Source: Paenibacillus solanacearum (GTDB lineage Bacteria > Bacillota > Bacilli > Paenibacillales > NBRC-103111). Taken from it: a DNA stretch of 64,000 nucleotides. This document shows, in pieces, positions 1 to 8,099 of the stretch. Position 1 is the stretch's first letter. Each line of letters begins with the position of its first letter. The stretch lies in assembly GCF_910593845.1 (NCBI RefSeq), contig NZ_CAJVAS010000005.1, positions 217,830 to 281,829 of the forward strand. The letters run 5' to 3'. Both the position numbers and the translations under genes were made by a program. The notes beneath the pieces are model-generated. The model was not told where the DNA came from. It saw only the letters and a list, made by a program, of their open reading frames with translations, and ran no database searches.

Positions 1-1438
1 CCTCCTTCACCTCAAACACCTGATCGGCAACATTCTCGAGCAGGCGGGCATCATGCGATATGAAGACGATCGTGCCCGCGTACTTTCGCATCATGGTCTC
101 GAGCGCTTCCACGGCGGGAATGTCCAGAAAGTTGCTCGGTTCGTCCATAAGCAAAATATTGTAGCGCCCAAGCAGCAGTTTGGCCAGCTGGAGCTTGATA
201 ATTTCGCCGCCGCTCAATACCGATAGCTCTTTGCGAACGTCCTGATGCGTGACCCCCATGGATGCGAGTACGGCGCGAATGTCCGCAACGGGATACTCGC
301 ATTGCTCCTGCATGTAGGCCATGACGTTCTGATTCCGTTCGAACTTGTAACCGTTTTGGACAAAGCAGCCGATTTCCGCTTTAGGCGATAACGTAATGCC
401 GCTCTCCCGGTCGCGAATCATGTGGAACAGCGTGGTTTTCCCGGCCCCGTTCGCGCCGACGATCGCAATCTTGCCCCCGAGCGGGAACTGAAAGGAGACG
501 TTATCGAAAATCACCTTGTCTCCGAACCGTTTGCTGATCTCCTGTCCCGCAATCGGGAACGGGTTATGCAATGCCAGCGTCTTGCTCTGCCGGAATTGAA
601 CGCTTCGCAAGGCTTTCGGTGCGGCCACCTCGCCAAGCGCTTCGATTCGCCGTTCCATGTTTTTGGCCGCGTTATACAGCTTCTTCTGCTTGCTGCCTTG
701 CGATTTCTGATGACTGAGGCGTCCGCCGCTTTCCGTCTTATTTTTTTTATCCGCTTTCTTTTCCTTTTGATCAAGCTGCCGGGCCTGGCTTTTCTTCTCC
801 TCGATCGCTTGTTCCAGCCGCTCCCGTTCCGCCGTATATTGACGATATCGGGCAGCCTGGCTCTGCCGCTCCTCTTCCTTCTGGGCCAAATAGTCGGTAT
901 AGCCACCCCAATACTCGGTAATTCTCCCGTCCTTCAGCTCCCAGATCTTATCGACGACCTTATCCAGGAAATAACGGTCATGACTGATGATGAGCAGCGC
1001 CCCGGCATAATGCGTGAGCCGGTTCACGAGGAAGTCGATCCCTTCACGGTCCAGATGGCATGTCGGCTCGTCGGCAAACAGACCGTGCACCTGCCCCGAC
1101 AGCGCCTGCGCAATTTTCACCCGCGTCTCTTCCCCGCCGCTCATCGTCCCGGCTTGCACCCGGTCGACATGGAGCTTGCCCATGATAGCGTAGTCCTGTG
1201 CGGCTTGGACAACCGCCTCTTCCAACTGAGGGATATAGGCAAACGTCCCTTCCCTTTCAATCTTGCCATGCTGCAGAGGGATGCTGCCCAGCAGCGCTTT
1301 GAGAAGCGTGCTTTTCCCCGCTCCGTTCGCGCCAACCAAACCGATGCGATCGTATTCATACAACTCCAACCGGTCGATATCGAGTACCTCGCGTCCCATA
1401 TATTCCACATAAAGCTCTGTCGCTTTGATCAATAACAT
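1..1438 (-). CDS. ABC-F family ribosomal protection ATPase (Msr/Vga/VmlR-like), 3' end outside window
   Basis: Two ABC ATPase domains on one chain without membrane segments: Walker [10 protein letters not shown] at residues 36-44, signature MSGGE about 99, Walker B ending DEPTCHLD about 123-130; second set GANGAGKTT about 328-336, LSGGE about 408, DEPSNFLD about 432-439. The inter-domain linker (about 160-285) is long and rich in K, R, Q and E, as in antibiotic-resistance ABC-F proteins that reach into the ribosomal P-site. 479 residues are visible; the stop lies left of base 1. The ATG at 1438 follows GGAGGAGG with good spacing. Known role of the family: displacing macrolide, lincosamide, streptogramin or pleuromutilin drugs from the 50S subunit; which drug is not readable here. 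The elaborate leader (1439-1841) supports antibiotic-inducible expression. The first Walker B has C where DEPTNHLD is usual. A housekeeping ABC-F (EttA/Uup-type) is the alternative but would not need such a leader. Confidence 0.88.
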   Translation of the reverse strand, partial: MLLIKATELYVEYMGREVLDIDRLELYEYDRIGLVGANGAGKSTLLKALLGSIPLQHGKIEREGTFAYIPQLEEAVVQAAQDYAIMGKLHVDRVQAGTMSGGEETRVKIAQALSGQVHGLFADEPTCHLDREGIDFLVNRLTHYAGALLIISHDRYFLDKVVDKIWELKDGRITEYWGGYTDYLAQKEEERQSQAARYRQYTAERERLEQAIEEKKSQARQLDQKEKKADKKNKTESGGRLSHQKSQGSKQKKLYNAAKNMERRIEALGEVAAPKALRSVQFRQSKTLALHNPFPIAGQEISKRFGDKVIFDNVSFQFPLGGKIAIVGANGAGKTTLFHMIRDRESGITLSPKAEIGCFVQNGYKFERNQNVMAYMQEQCEYPVADIRAVLASMGVTHQDVRKELSVLSGGEIIKLQLAKLLLGRYNILLMDEPSNFLDIPAVEALETMMRKYAGTIVFISHDARLLENVADQVFEVKE

Positions 1439-1456
1439 GAATAATCCTCCTCCGAA

Positions 1457-1508
1457 AAATCGCAGTTTCCGTCTTGAAACTTCGCAGGCTGACCTGCGAT
1501 TTGCGAAG
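1457..1508 (-). promoter_or_regulatory. Mutually exclusive hairpins just before the ABC-F ribosome binding site
   Basis: On the minus strand AAATCGCAG (1494-1502) can pair with CTGCGATTT (1457-1465), a perfect 9-bp stem followed by a short T-run. CTTCGCA (1502-1508) can instead pair with TGCGAAG (1480-1486), and CGCAGG/CCTGCG (1493-1498 with 1483-1488) gives a third option. The arms overlap, so only one structure can form at a time. This is the geometry of an attenuator controlled by a ribosome on the preceding leader peptide (1515-1547). The pairing is visible; the regulatory role is inferred. Confidence 0.6.
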
Positions 1509-1514
1509 GGGAGA

Positions 1515-1547
1515 TTATATAAAGAAGTACCAGTGTATGCTGCGCAT
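1515..1547 (-). CDS. Leader peptide 2 of the ABC-F gene ([10 protein letters not shown])
   Basis: Ten-codon ORF, ATG at 1547, preceded by AAAAGGAG with 8-nt spacing (SD at 1556-1563) and ended by TAA at 1515. It lies between the strong terminator at 1607-1648 and the alternative hairpins at 1457-1508, so a ribosome stalled on it would block one arm of those hairpins. The aromatic run WYFF is the kind of nascent peptide able to arrest in the exit tunnel, but this exact peptide is not one I recognise. Function is inferred from position, SD quality and surrounding structure. Confidence 0.55.
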   Translation of the reverse strand: MRSIHWYFFI

Positions 1548-1606
1548 GATTAGGGCTCCTTTTCTCTTCATTTGCTTTGAATCGGTACACATCCTGGCAT
1601 GATAGC

Positions 1607-1648
1607 AAAAAAAAGCAGACCCAAGTCCACTGGCGGGCTTGGGTCTGC
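1607..1648 (-). terminator. Intrinsic terminator/attenuator inside the ABC-F leader
   Basis: On the minus strand an 11-bp perfect stem GCAGACCCAAG/CTTGGGTCTGC (1638-1648 with 1615-1625) with a 12-nt loop is followed directly by eight T (1607-1614). It stands about 170 nt upstream of the ABC-F start and downstream of leader peptide 1, so it should stop transcription unless antitermination occurs. A 38-codon ORF without a clear SD (ATG at 1684, stop at 1568) reads through this hairpin and could move a ribosome across it. Confidence 0.8.
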
Positions 1649-1743
1649 ATAAAGTACGTACCAGAACAGAACGAAACGAGGCATAACAAAAAAAGCCGTC
1701 CGGATCGCGGTCGATGTCCTCATACGTGAAAATAAGCAGCTCG

Positions 1744-1779
1744 AAAAAAGCCCACCTTAGTGGTAATATCCGCTTTTTT
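1744..1779 (-). terminator. Terminator-like hairpin directly after leader peptide 1
   Basis: Minus strand: AAAAAAGC (1772-1779) pairs with GCTTTTTT (1744-1751), with an inner CCAC-TAAG-GTGG stem and an 8-nt bulge. It starts 9 nt after the stop codon of MVHSMRLR and ends in a T-run, so it is placed to be the first attenuator of the ABC-F leader. Alternatively it is only the terminator of the beta-helix gene upstream; the promoter at 1848-1876 between them favours the leader role. Confidence 0.5.
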
Positions 1780-1788
1780 ATCGCCTGC

Positions 1789-1815
1789 TTACCTTAAACG
1801 CATAGAGTGAACCAT
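1789..1815 (-). CDS. Leader peptide 1 of the ABC-F gene (MVHSMRLR), macrolide-sensing type
   Basis: Eight-codon ORF, ATG at 1815, TAA at 1789, with a GAGGAGG SD at 1826-1832 (10-nt spacing). The peptide MVHSMRLR matches the start of the ErmD leader peptide MTHSMRLRFPTLNQ in seven of eight residues. The ErmD leader arrests ribosomes on MRLR in the presence of macrolides/ketolides (the R-L-R '+X+' motif). Here the stop codon follows immediately after the arrest motif. The ORF starts about 25 nt after the predicted transcription start. The likeness is visible; drug-dependent arrest in this host is inferred. Confidence 0.7.
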   Translation of the reverse strand: MVHSMRLR

Positions 1816-1847
1816 CGATCGCAATCCTCCTCACTTAGATTACTGGT

Positions 1848-1876
1848 ATCTTACCATCGGCGGCAGCAGCTGTCAA
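1848..1876 (-). promoter_or_regulatory. Sigma-A promoter of the ABC-F leader
   Basis: Minus strand: -35 TTGACA (1871-1876, consensus), 17-bp spacer, -10 TAAGAT (1848-1853). Transcription would start near 1841, about 10 nt upstream of the SD of leader peptide 1. The -35 overlaps the stop codon of the beta-helix gene, giving the ABC-F gene its own transcript with a 5' leader of about 400 nt. Confidence 0.75.
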
Positions 1877-4401
1877 TTTGCATCGCTGCGCGGAGCGGCA
1901 TCCGACAGCCGCTTCACCTCGCGGCTCAGCTCCTGCACCGCCTGAATCAGCACGGGCACAAATTCCGTATAGCGAAGGCCGTGACGATCCGTGTCCCGAT
2001 CGTATACGTAAGCCCCGGCGTCCATGCCGAGCGCGTCGAATACGGATTTCACCTCTTGGGCGATCAGTCCGAAGTGCATCCGATCGAACTGATGCTCGAT
2101 GACGCGCTCCTTCCCTGACTCATCCTTGACCGTTTCCTTGTAGTCCTTGAACTTGAACGCAACCGGACGCAGCCGTTCGATCAGCTCCAGCGCAGCCGCA
2201 AGCGGTTCGACCCGCTCCTTCTCCCGGGCATCGGACGTGTTCACCGTCCCGGTGGCGGCGTAGATGTCTTTCCATCGGCTGCTGCTCGTTCCCAGGCTCA
2301 CCGCGTTGTCCGCGTTCGGGCGAGTCGTGCCGTACACGGTGATGTCGCTCGGACTGAGCAGCATCCGCGTCACCGAATCGTTGCGCAGCCGCAAATTGCC
2401 CGCTGCGGACCGCAGGTCCAGCTCCCCGTTCTCGTTGTAGCCGATCATTCCGAGCTTATTGCCGTTGTAATCGTAGATCGTGACCGGCGTTGACTTCGGC
2501 AGCGAGATCGGAACCGTTCCGTCGATGCGGCCGTTGATCAGGCTGTCGTCGACGAAGCCCCGCGGCGTGAACAAGCCGCTCTCGGCCCCGAAGCGCGTCG
2601 CGCCCGTCCGCTTGAACAACGGCTGCCGGCAAATGACGCTGTCCGTTCCCGTGCAACGCACGAACACGATATCGTTCGTTTCCCCGGAAGGATACGGCGC
2701 TGTGCTCTTGCCGATAAACGGCGATGCGATAAAGCGGGCGCCGGCCGGATGGTTAAAGCCGCTCCTCAGGGCGGACCGGGCGCTCTTCGCCTCGAAGTAG
2801 CAGGCGATAAATTCAATGTCCCGGGCATCGTGGCAGTGCAGCAGCACATCTTCCCGCGTCTGAATCGTACAGTTCATGAAGATGATGCCGCGTACCGGCT
2901 CCCCGGATATTTCCAAGCAGGCAGACGGCGAGTCGAAGGGCCCCGCGAGGCCGCCGTTTGTGCACACGACCCCGCTGCTGTGATCGAACCCGGAGATATA
3001 GCAGTCGCTGATTACCGTACCGGCGAAGCCGAAATTCGAAGCCGACGTCCGAATCTCGCTTCCGGCCTTAATGCCGCCCGAGACCGGGTTCGGGCTGACG
3101 CCATCGAAGCGCAGCGTCGCGTCATCGACCCGGTTGGCCTGGCTGTACGTATACGGGTCCGAGCCGACACGGAACGTGCCGCCGCCGTTTGGGTACGGAT
3201 TGCTCGGCGACCAGGCGATGCTGACGGAGCCGGACGACGATGCCAGGCAGCGATACACGTCGCCGCTGCGAATGCCCATCCCGACTTTGCCGCTGGCCAC
3301 GCATTGCACGAAACGGTTGCTCTCTGCCGTCGGCACGCGATCCGGGTAGCGCGGATCGTTCATGCTGCTGATCAGCACGCCGTATTTGCGCCAGTAGCCG
3401 ACCACCTGAATGAGATCATAGCGGCCCTGCGAAGCGTTCTTCAGCCACAGGCCGATATCCCACGCATCCCCGAAGCCGGGGTCCGTCGCGCTGTTGAAGC
3501 CTTCGATGCCGTTAAAAAAATGCGTGATCCGCAGCTGCGATATGCCGCTTTGCACCGCATCCTCGATCAGCACCGCAACCGAGAACGGCTCGGCCGTCGC
3601 CGGGTTGCTACCCGCCGCGTCCTCCCGGTAAAAGTTCGTCAGCTTGTAGTCTTGGCCGGACACGTCGGGATTGCTTCGCACGCCGCCGCCCATCCGCATA
3701 TTCGTGATCCCGTATACGGTATGCACTTTCGGCCCCGTGCCTTTGAAGACCAGATGCGTTCCTTTGCCGTCGGTCTTTTTAATATTTTGCGCGCTCGGCA
3801 CCCATTCGTCGAGCCCGGCTCCCCGCAGCACGACGCCGGAAGGAACGACGATCGTAGCGGAGCAGATGTACCGGCCCGCCGGAATATATACCGTGCCGCC
3901 CCGCTCGCCGCATACCCGAATCGCCGCTTGGATGGCCGCCGTATCGTCGGTTTGGCCATCGCCCCGCGCCCCGAACCAGCGGACGCTGATCTCGCCTTCG
4001 TACACCCGCTTCAGCCGCATGCCCGACTGGGCCACCAGTACGAGACCGGTATTATCGGGCGTCGCGGTATCGGCCGGATCGCAGACGAACGGCCCTTCCT
4101 GACCGGGATCCGTCACGAAGTAGACGAAGTCCGGATCGGGCGCCCCGTCGCTGCGGATGCCGGCAATCGTGGCCGTCACGCAATATTGAAGCGCCATCAA
4201 ATCTTTCGGCTTCAGACGATCGTCCGTCCCGCCGCCGATCCCATATACGCTCGCTGCGACGAATGCCGCCCCGGCCGCGCCCACGGAGGAAAAAAACGTT
4301 CTTCTCGTAATGACGGGCTTCCCCGCCTCCCCCTTTCCGTGCACCTCGCTCCCGTCCTGATCCCGTTCTTGCCGCTCCGATTCCTTCCGGTCATCCGGCA
4401 T
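1873..4401 (-). CDS. Tat-exported right-handed beta-helix protein with C-terminal peptidase S74 chaperone domain
   Basis: About 842 aa. The start chosen is ATG 4401 (GGGGGG SD, 6-nt spacing); a TTG start at 4425 would lack this. Residues about 30-60 form a Tat signal (TRRTFF followed by an Ala/Gly-rich hydrophobic stretch). The pectate-lyase-superfamily start motif is visible as 'VRWFGARGDGQTDDTAAIQAA' in two parts (WFGARGDG, then TDDTAAIQAA about 155-175), followed by repetitive beta-helix rungs. Near residue 735 TSDAREKERVEPL opens a peptidase S74 intramolecular chaperone of about 100 residues, the self-cleaving trimerisation module of phage tail spikes and endosialidases. It ends the yhcH-lyase-sialidase-esterase operon (28 nt after the esterase gene). 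Probable role: trimeric polysaccharide-binding or -degrading protein outside the cell. Substrate unknown; no catalytic residues can be named with confidence. Confidence 0.82.
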   Translation of the reverse strand: MPDDRKESERQERDQDGSEVHGKGEAGKPVITRRTFFSSVGAAGAAFVAASVYGIGGGTDDRLKPKDLMALQYCVTATIAGIRSDGAPDPDFVYFVTDPGQEGPFVCDPADTATPDNTGLVLVAQSGMRLKRVYEGEISVRWFGARGDGQTDDTAAIQAAIRVCGERGGTVYIPAGRYICSATIVVPSGVVLRGAGLDEWVPSAQNIKKTDGKGTHLVFKGTGPKVHTVYGITNMRMGGGVRSNPDVSGQDYKLTNFYREDAAGSNPATAEPFSVAVLIEDAVQSGISQLRITHFFNGIEGFNSATDPGFGDAWDIGLWLKNASQGRYDLIQVVGYWRKYGVLISSMNDPRYPDRVPTAESNRFVQCVASGKVGMGIRSGDVYRCLASSSGSVSIAWSPSNPYPNGGGTFRVGSDPYTYSQANRVDDATLRFDGVSPNPVSGGIKAGSEIRTSASNFGFAGTVISDCYISGFDHSSGVVCTNGGLAGPFDSPSACLEISGEPVRGIIFMNCTIQTREDVLLHCHDARDIEFIACYFEAKSARSALRSGFNHPAGARFIASPFIGKSTAPYPSGETNDIVFVRCTGTDSVICRQPLFKRTGATRFGAESGLFTPRGFVDDSLINGRIDGTVPISLPKSTPVTIYDYNGNKLGMIGYNENGELDLRSAAGNLRLRNDSVTRMLLSPSDITVYGTTRPNADNAVSLGTSSSRWKDIYAATGTVNTSDAREKERVEPLAAALELIERLRPVAFKFKDYKETVKDESGKERVIEHQFDRMHFGLIAQEVKSVFDALGMDAGAYVYDRDTDRHGLRYTEFVPVLIQAVQELSREVKRLSDAAPRSDAN

Positions 4402-4429
4402 CGTTCGCCCCCCGCTTTCATCCAAAATA

Positions 4430-5065
4430 TTAAAACGGCATCTCCCGTTGAACCGCTTTCAACCATGTCGACGCAATCAGCATATCGCCCAGCGACGTCA
4501 TATGGACGCCGTCGGTTGTCAGCGCTTTGCCCGTCTCCCGCCGTAAAAATGCGATAAACGCTTCATGCGTGGGCACGAGCACTGCCTGGAACGATGCGGC
4601 CAACTGCTCGACGATATCGACATACGGCTTCAGCATCCGGTTGCCGACCGAGTCGGGATATTCCTTGATGATCGTAGGCTGCATCAGAATAAACCGGCAG
4701 CCGGTCTCCGCTCTCGCCTGTTCCAGCAAGCCCCGGTACACTTCGGCGAACCGCTCCGGGTGCACCTGCTCCGCCTCAGGCGAATCGAGCTGCCGCCACA
4801 CATCGTTAATGCCGATCGAAACCGATACCCAGTTCGGCCGATGCTCCAGCACATCGAGCCGCCACCGCCGCTGCAGGTCGATGACCCGGTTGCCGCTCGT
4901 CCCCTCATTGATGATCCGAAGCGACAGCTCCGGGCGCGCCGCAGCGAAATAATCATGCAGCAGCCTTACGTAGCCGCCGCCGAGCTTGAGCGGATCGTTC
5001 TTCCGCCCCTTGTCCGTAATGCTGTCTCCAATGAACACCAGCGTATCGTTTAATTGAAACGTCAT
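4430..5065 (-). CDS. SGNH/GDSL-family hydrolase
   Basis: 211 aa with the SGNH blocks: block I GDSIT with the nucleophile Ser15, block II glycine in GTSGNR about 55, block III GIND about 84, and block V DGVHMTSLG about 191 carrying Asp and His. No signal peptide, so probably cytoplasmic or acting on imported oligosaccharides. Related enzymes remove O-acetyl groups from sugars; beside a sialic-acid-type lyase and YhcH, an O-acetyl-ulosonic-acid or oligosaccharide esterase is a reasonable inference. The ATG has an AAGGGAAAG SD inside a purine tract made of repeated GGGAAA units (about 5071-5095). Lies 71 nt downstream of the sialidase-like gene, same transcript. Confidence 0.85.
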   Translation of the reverse strand: MTFQLNDTLVFIGDSITDKGRKNDPLKLGGGYVRLLHDYFAAARPELSLRIINEGTSGNRVIDLQRRWRLDVLEHRPNWVSVSIGINDVWRQLDSPEAEQVHPERFAEVYRGLLEQARAETGCRFILMQPTIIKEYPDSVGNRMLKPYVDIVEQLAASFQAVLVPTHEAFIAFLRRETGKALTTDGVHMTSLGDMLIASTWLKAVQREMPF

Positions 5066-5136
5066 CGCTTCTTTCCCTTTCCCTTTCCCTTCCCCTATCC
5101 CGTCGTTCCCCTGGAATCAGGCACGCAGCAGTAAGA

Positions 5137-6591
5137 TTAATTGCGGAAATGCGCAATCGTATGGAACGTAAGGTAGTTCGCATTATGGTAATTGAAGGCG
5201 CCGTTGATGGCCGTCCGGCTGGCATACACGATGTTGTCGCCGTCAAACTGCCAATCGACGTACTGGAAGCCGACCTTCGTTGCGTCCTCGGGCCATCCGT
5301 TATCCTGGTAATTCAGAACGTCTTTGTGAATATGCCAATGCTCCAGATCTTCCGACGAGACCAATGTCAAAATATTGCGCTGACTCACGTTCGGAAGCGT
5401 CACCCGGTTAACCAAAGACCAATATTTGCCGCTTACGGCATCGTAATGGATCGTAAACTTGGACATGTTCCCGTGAAAGTCGATGACTTTCCGGAACGAC
5501 AGCGGCGCTTCCGGGCGCTCGTCGTCGACGTTCAGCATAATCGCCCGGCCGTATTCGGGGCTGCCGCCCTTCGTATTGTAGCGGAGCAGGTTGACCAGTC
5601 CTCCGTCCGGGGTCACGACCGCATTGCCCTCGAGCAGCGACGGCTTCCCGCCTTCGATCGTGCCGGGCCAAACGCTAGAGTAAGACAGAAACGGCGTGAC
5701 GGCCCATTGCGCCGGATCGAGCAAATCGCCGTCCGCAGGCACCGACACGATGCCGGTATCATGCCCGCCGGTTTGCCACGAGCCGAATTCCACCGCCGTC
5801 CAGAGGCGGCCCTTATGCTCCACGACCGGCATCGGCGCCCGATGCGGCCCTCTGGCCTCCCGGCTGCCCTCCGGAATAATTTCGGTAGGCGCGGACCACG
5901 TCCGTCCTCCGTCATCCGAGCGGCCGATCAGCAGCGCGCCGTACTCCGTACTCGTTCCGAGCATATACAGCGCCCCGCGGTGCAGGAACAGCTTGCCCCA
6001 GAAGCACGGGTACAGGTCGCACAGAAACGACCAGGTGCGTCCTTCGTCGGCCGAGCGGAACAGCTTCGTCAAGTTTTGCCCCGCTTTCCCCCAGTATACG
6101 TCGTGAGAAGCAATCCACTCGCCGCCAGGCAGCTTGACGATGGAAGGGCTGGCCGGCGAGCGGCCCGAGAAGCCGTACGTGTAATCGTCCGGATGAATGT
6201 AGTTGATGACCGTTCCCGGCACATCGCCGGTCCGTACCTGCCTGACCGGACTGTCCGCAACCGGCTCAGCTAAGCCCTCCGCCATCGCCCGAACGGATAC
6301 CCGGTACTCCTTCCCGTTGTCGAGGCCCTTAAGCTCCGCGCTGTTCCCACCGTCCGCCACCCGGACAACAGCCAGCTCCGTTTCGTCTTCCCCGGACGTC
6401 AAACGGATCTCATAAGCGAGTGCTCCGGCATCATAAGCGCCTTCATACTTCCAGTCGAGCCGCAGTTTGCCGTCGCCGGGCGCCAGCCGCACGATATTCA
6501 AATCGCTGCATGCCGCTTCCTCTCCATGCACCGCACGCATCAACGCTTTCGTATTCGAATAGCCCCATGTTTGTTTTCGTACACCGATCAT
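5137..6591 (-). CDS. Sialidase-superfamily (BNR/Asp-box propeller) protein with N-terminal FnIII-like domain
   Basis: 484 aa. Residues about 30-125 look like a fibronectin III domain (LRLDWKYEGAYDAGALAYEI, then LDNGKEYRVSVRAM). Residues 140-484 form a sialidase-type propeller with Asp-boxes SADEGRTWSF and SDDGGRTWSA, then RNILTLVSSEDLEHW. The C-terminal block ends in NYHNANYLTFHTI, seen in uncharacterised sialidase-family proteins. No signal peptide, unlike most bacterial exo-sialidases, so it may cleave imported oligosaccharides. Start ATG 6591 follows GGGGAGG (7 nt). It sits between the lyase and the esterase in one operon. Family assignment is good; the substrate (sialic acid or another sugar acid) is not proven and the arginine triad cannot be assigned by eye. 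Confidence 0.75.
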   Translation of the reverse strand: MIGVRKQTWGYSNTKALMRAVHGEEAACSDLNIVRLAPGDGKLRLDWKYEGAYDAGALAYEIRLTSGEDETELAVVRVADGGNSAELKGLDNGKEYRVSVRAMAEGLAEPVADSPVRQVRTGDVPGTVINYIHPDDYTYGFSGRSPASPSIVKLPGGEWIASHDVYWGKAGQNLTKLFRSADEGRTWSFLCDLYPCFWGKLFLHRGALYMLGTSTEYGALLIGRSDDGGRTWSAPTEIIPEGSREARGPHRAPMPVVEHKGRLWTAVEFGSWQTGGHDTGIVSVPADGDLLDPAQWAVTPFLSYSSVWPGTIEGGKPSLLEGNAVVTPDGGLVNLLRYNTKGGSPEYGRAIMLNVDDERPEAPLSFRKVIDFHGNMSKFTIHYDAVSGKYWSLVNRVTLPNVSQRNILTLVSSEDLEHWHIHKDVLNYQDNGWPEDATKVGFQYVDWQFDGDNIVYASRTAINGAFNYHNANYLTFHTIAHFRN

Positions 6592-6636
6592 ACGAACGCC
6601 TCCCCAATGTGCAATATCATTATCTCCTTGTGCAGC

Positions 6637-7578
6637 CTAACGGACGGACTCCTTCTCCTGGAACAACAGCCGTTTGACCGTCTGCCCGAGCTTCTCCAGC
6701 TGTTCTACTTCCATTCGATGATTGCCCTTCAGTGCGGAATCGTCCCGAACGCGGCAGACCGTCTCGATCGGCAGCCCGAGCTGCCGCAAGTGGTACTTCG
6801 CATTCACCGGGTACACCTGCAGCTCGATCAGCGAGGCAACCGTCAGAAACGACTGCAGCCGCTCGGCCAGCTCCGCGTTCTGGCGCCACTGCCCGATAAG
6901 CTGCACATACAAGTCCGGATGGAAATTCGCCATGACCCCGCTAAAACCTGCCGCGCCAAGCTTAAGCGACTCCAGCAGCGTCGTCGAATTGGCGTTGAAC
7001 AGCTTCAGCTCGCTGCCGGCAACTGCTTCGAGCTTCGCTTTCATTTGCCCAATGTCGCAGCTCGTGTCTTTGAGGAACAGGAACCTTCCGGTCGACGCAC
7101 ACCACTTCAACGTATCGGGGGAGAGCAGCCGCTTGTACGGATACGGGCACTCGTAGACGCCGAAAGGAATGTCCGGCACCGCATCCAGCAGCTTCTGCGC
7201 GTTCCCGATCCATACGCTGTCGTCCTCCTCGGCCTTCGCAAGACGGTTGCTGACGATGACGACCGCATCCACGCCCGTAGCCGCCATTTGCTTCAATTCC
7301 TCGATCTGATCGGCGAGCTCGTCGGAAATATGCCCCGAGGCGATGACCTGAACGCGGCCAGCCGCCTTCTCCTTCACGAAGCGCGCAACACTTATCCGCT
7401 CCTCCAGCGTCAAATAAAACATTTCGCTCGATTGGCATACGGCGAACAAGCCTTGCACCCCATGACCGATATACCATTCCACCAGCCGTTCCAAGGCGTC
7501 GTAATCCACCTCGCCCTTCAATGTAAAAGGCGTAATCATCGTTGGCCATACGCCGCTTGCAATCGTTTTGCCCATCAT
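6637..7578 (-). CDS. DHDPS/N-acetylneuraminate lyase family class I aldolase
   Basis: About 313 aa, start ATG 7578 or 7575 (ATGATG after GAGGG), overlapping the yhcH stop by 4 bp or 1 bp, so translationally coupled. Family marks: N-terminal GVWPTMITPF, catalytic Tyr in FGVYECPYPY about 140, and the Schiff-base Lys in FLFLKDTS about 165. The usual GTTGE loop reads CQSSE, unlike true dihydrodipicolinate synthases, pointing to a catabolic sugar-acid lyase. With YhcH, a sialidase-like protein and an esterase, cleavage of a ulosonic or aldonic acid to pyruvate plus an aldehyde/sugar is the best inference. Not called nanA because kinase and epimerase partners are absent from the window. Confidence 0.82.
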   Translation of the reverse strand: MMGKTIASGVWPTMITPFTLKGEVDYDALERLVEWYIGHGVQGLFAVCQSSEMFYLTLEERISVARFVKEKAAGRVQVIASGHISDELADQIEELKQMAATGVDAVVIVSNRLAKAEEDDSVWIGNAQKLLDAVPDIPFGVYECPYPYKRLLSPDTLKWCASTGRFLFLKDTSCDIGQMKAKLEAVAGSELKLFNANSTTLLESLKLGAAGFSGVMANFHPDLYVQLIGQWRQNAELAERLQSFLTVASLIELQVYPVNAKYHLRQLGLPIETVCRVRDDSALKGNHRMEVEQLEKLGQTVKRLLFQEKESVR

Positions 7579-8081
7579 CGTTCCCTCGCTTCGCTGAAGT
7601 AAAAATCTTGCATCCACAACTGCTTATGAATTTTGACAACCACCTTGCGGATCTTCCGGTCGCCGGTCACGCTGCAGCAAGGCCGGTGCACGTCAGCCGG
7701 AAAAAAGACGGCGAACATTCCCGGTGTGAGCAGCAAATCCGCATCGTCGAGCCCGGCGTCATACAGCAGCAAGTCTTTCTCGTCCAGCAGCTGCTGCGTG
7801 ATACGCTGCTTGCCGTCGGCCCTGACGACCCCGATTCGCTCCTCGCCGCGAAGCAGACATTGAATGTCAATGTGCGTTTCATGCGACTCGGGCGTGCGAA
7901 GCGGCTTGGCCTCTGTCCCGACCGTCTGAACGATCGCAAACAAGTGCTCTCCTTCGATCGCATACGTGCCATCCTCCACGGTGTCAAAATTCGTCCGCCG
8001 AATATAATCGACTCCCGCCTGGATGGACGGATGAAACATATGTTTTTCCCGATCCCAGCGGATCAGATCGCTAACGATCAT
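7575..8081 (-). CDS. YhcH/YjgK/YiaL family protein (NanQ-like anomerase family)
   Basis: 168 aa, full length for the family (DUF386, cupin-like). Recognisable blocks are the central metal-site region SHETHIDIQCLLRGEERIG (HxD.Q with E), PGMFAVFFPADVHRPC and KVVVKIHKQL. E. coli YhcH (NanQ) speeds anomer interconversion of N-acetylneuraminate. First gene of a five-gene operon (yhcH-lyase-sialidase-SGNH-beta-helix), with an SD GAGGGAGG and operator A ending just upstream. Its presence is the strongest pointer to a sialic-acid-like or related sugar acid as the substrate of this locus. Confidence 0.85.
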   Translation of the reverse strand: MIVSDLIRWDREKHMFHPSIQAGVDYIRRTNFDTVEDGTYAIEGEHLFAIVQTVGTEAKPLRTPESHETHIDIQCLLRGEERIGVVRADGKQRITQQLLDEKDLLLYDAGLDDADLLLTPGMFAVFFPADVHRPCCSVTGDRKIRKVVVKIHKQLWMQDFYFSEARER

Positions 8082-8099
8082 ACAAAGCCTCCCTCAGTG

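Noticed and set aside
422..1435. 337-codon plus-strand frame
   Set aside because: Antisense to the ABC-F gene, whose Walker and signature motifs are in the minus frame; no SD.
1429..1689. 86-codon minus-strand frame across the ABC-F leader
   Set aside because: TTG start without SD; it passes through the terminator, leader peptide 2 and the ABC-F SD in a different frame from any of them, and has no protein-like features.
2749..4557. 602-codon plus-strand frame
   Set aside because: Antisense shadow of the GC-rich beta-helix and esterase genes; Arg/Ala-rich with no domain.
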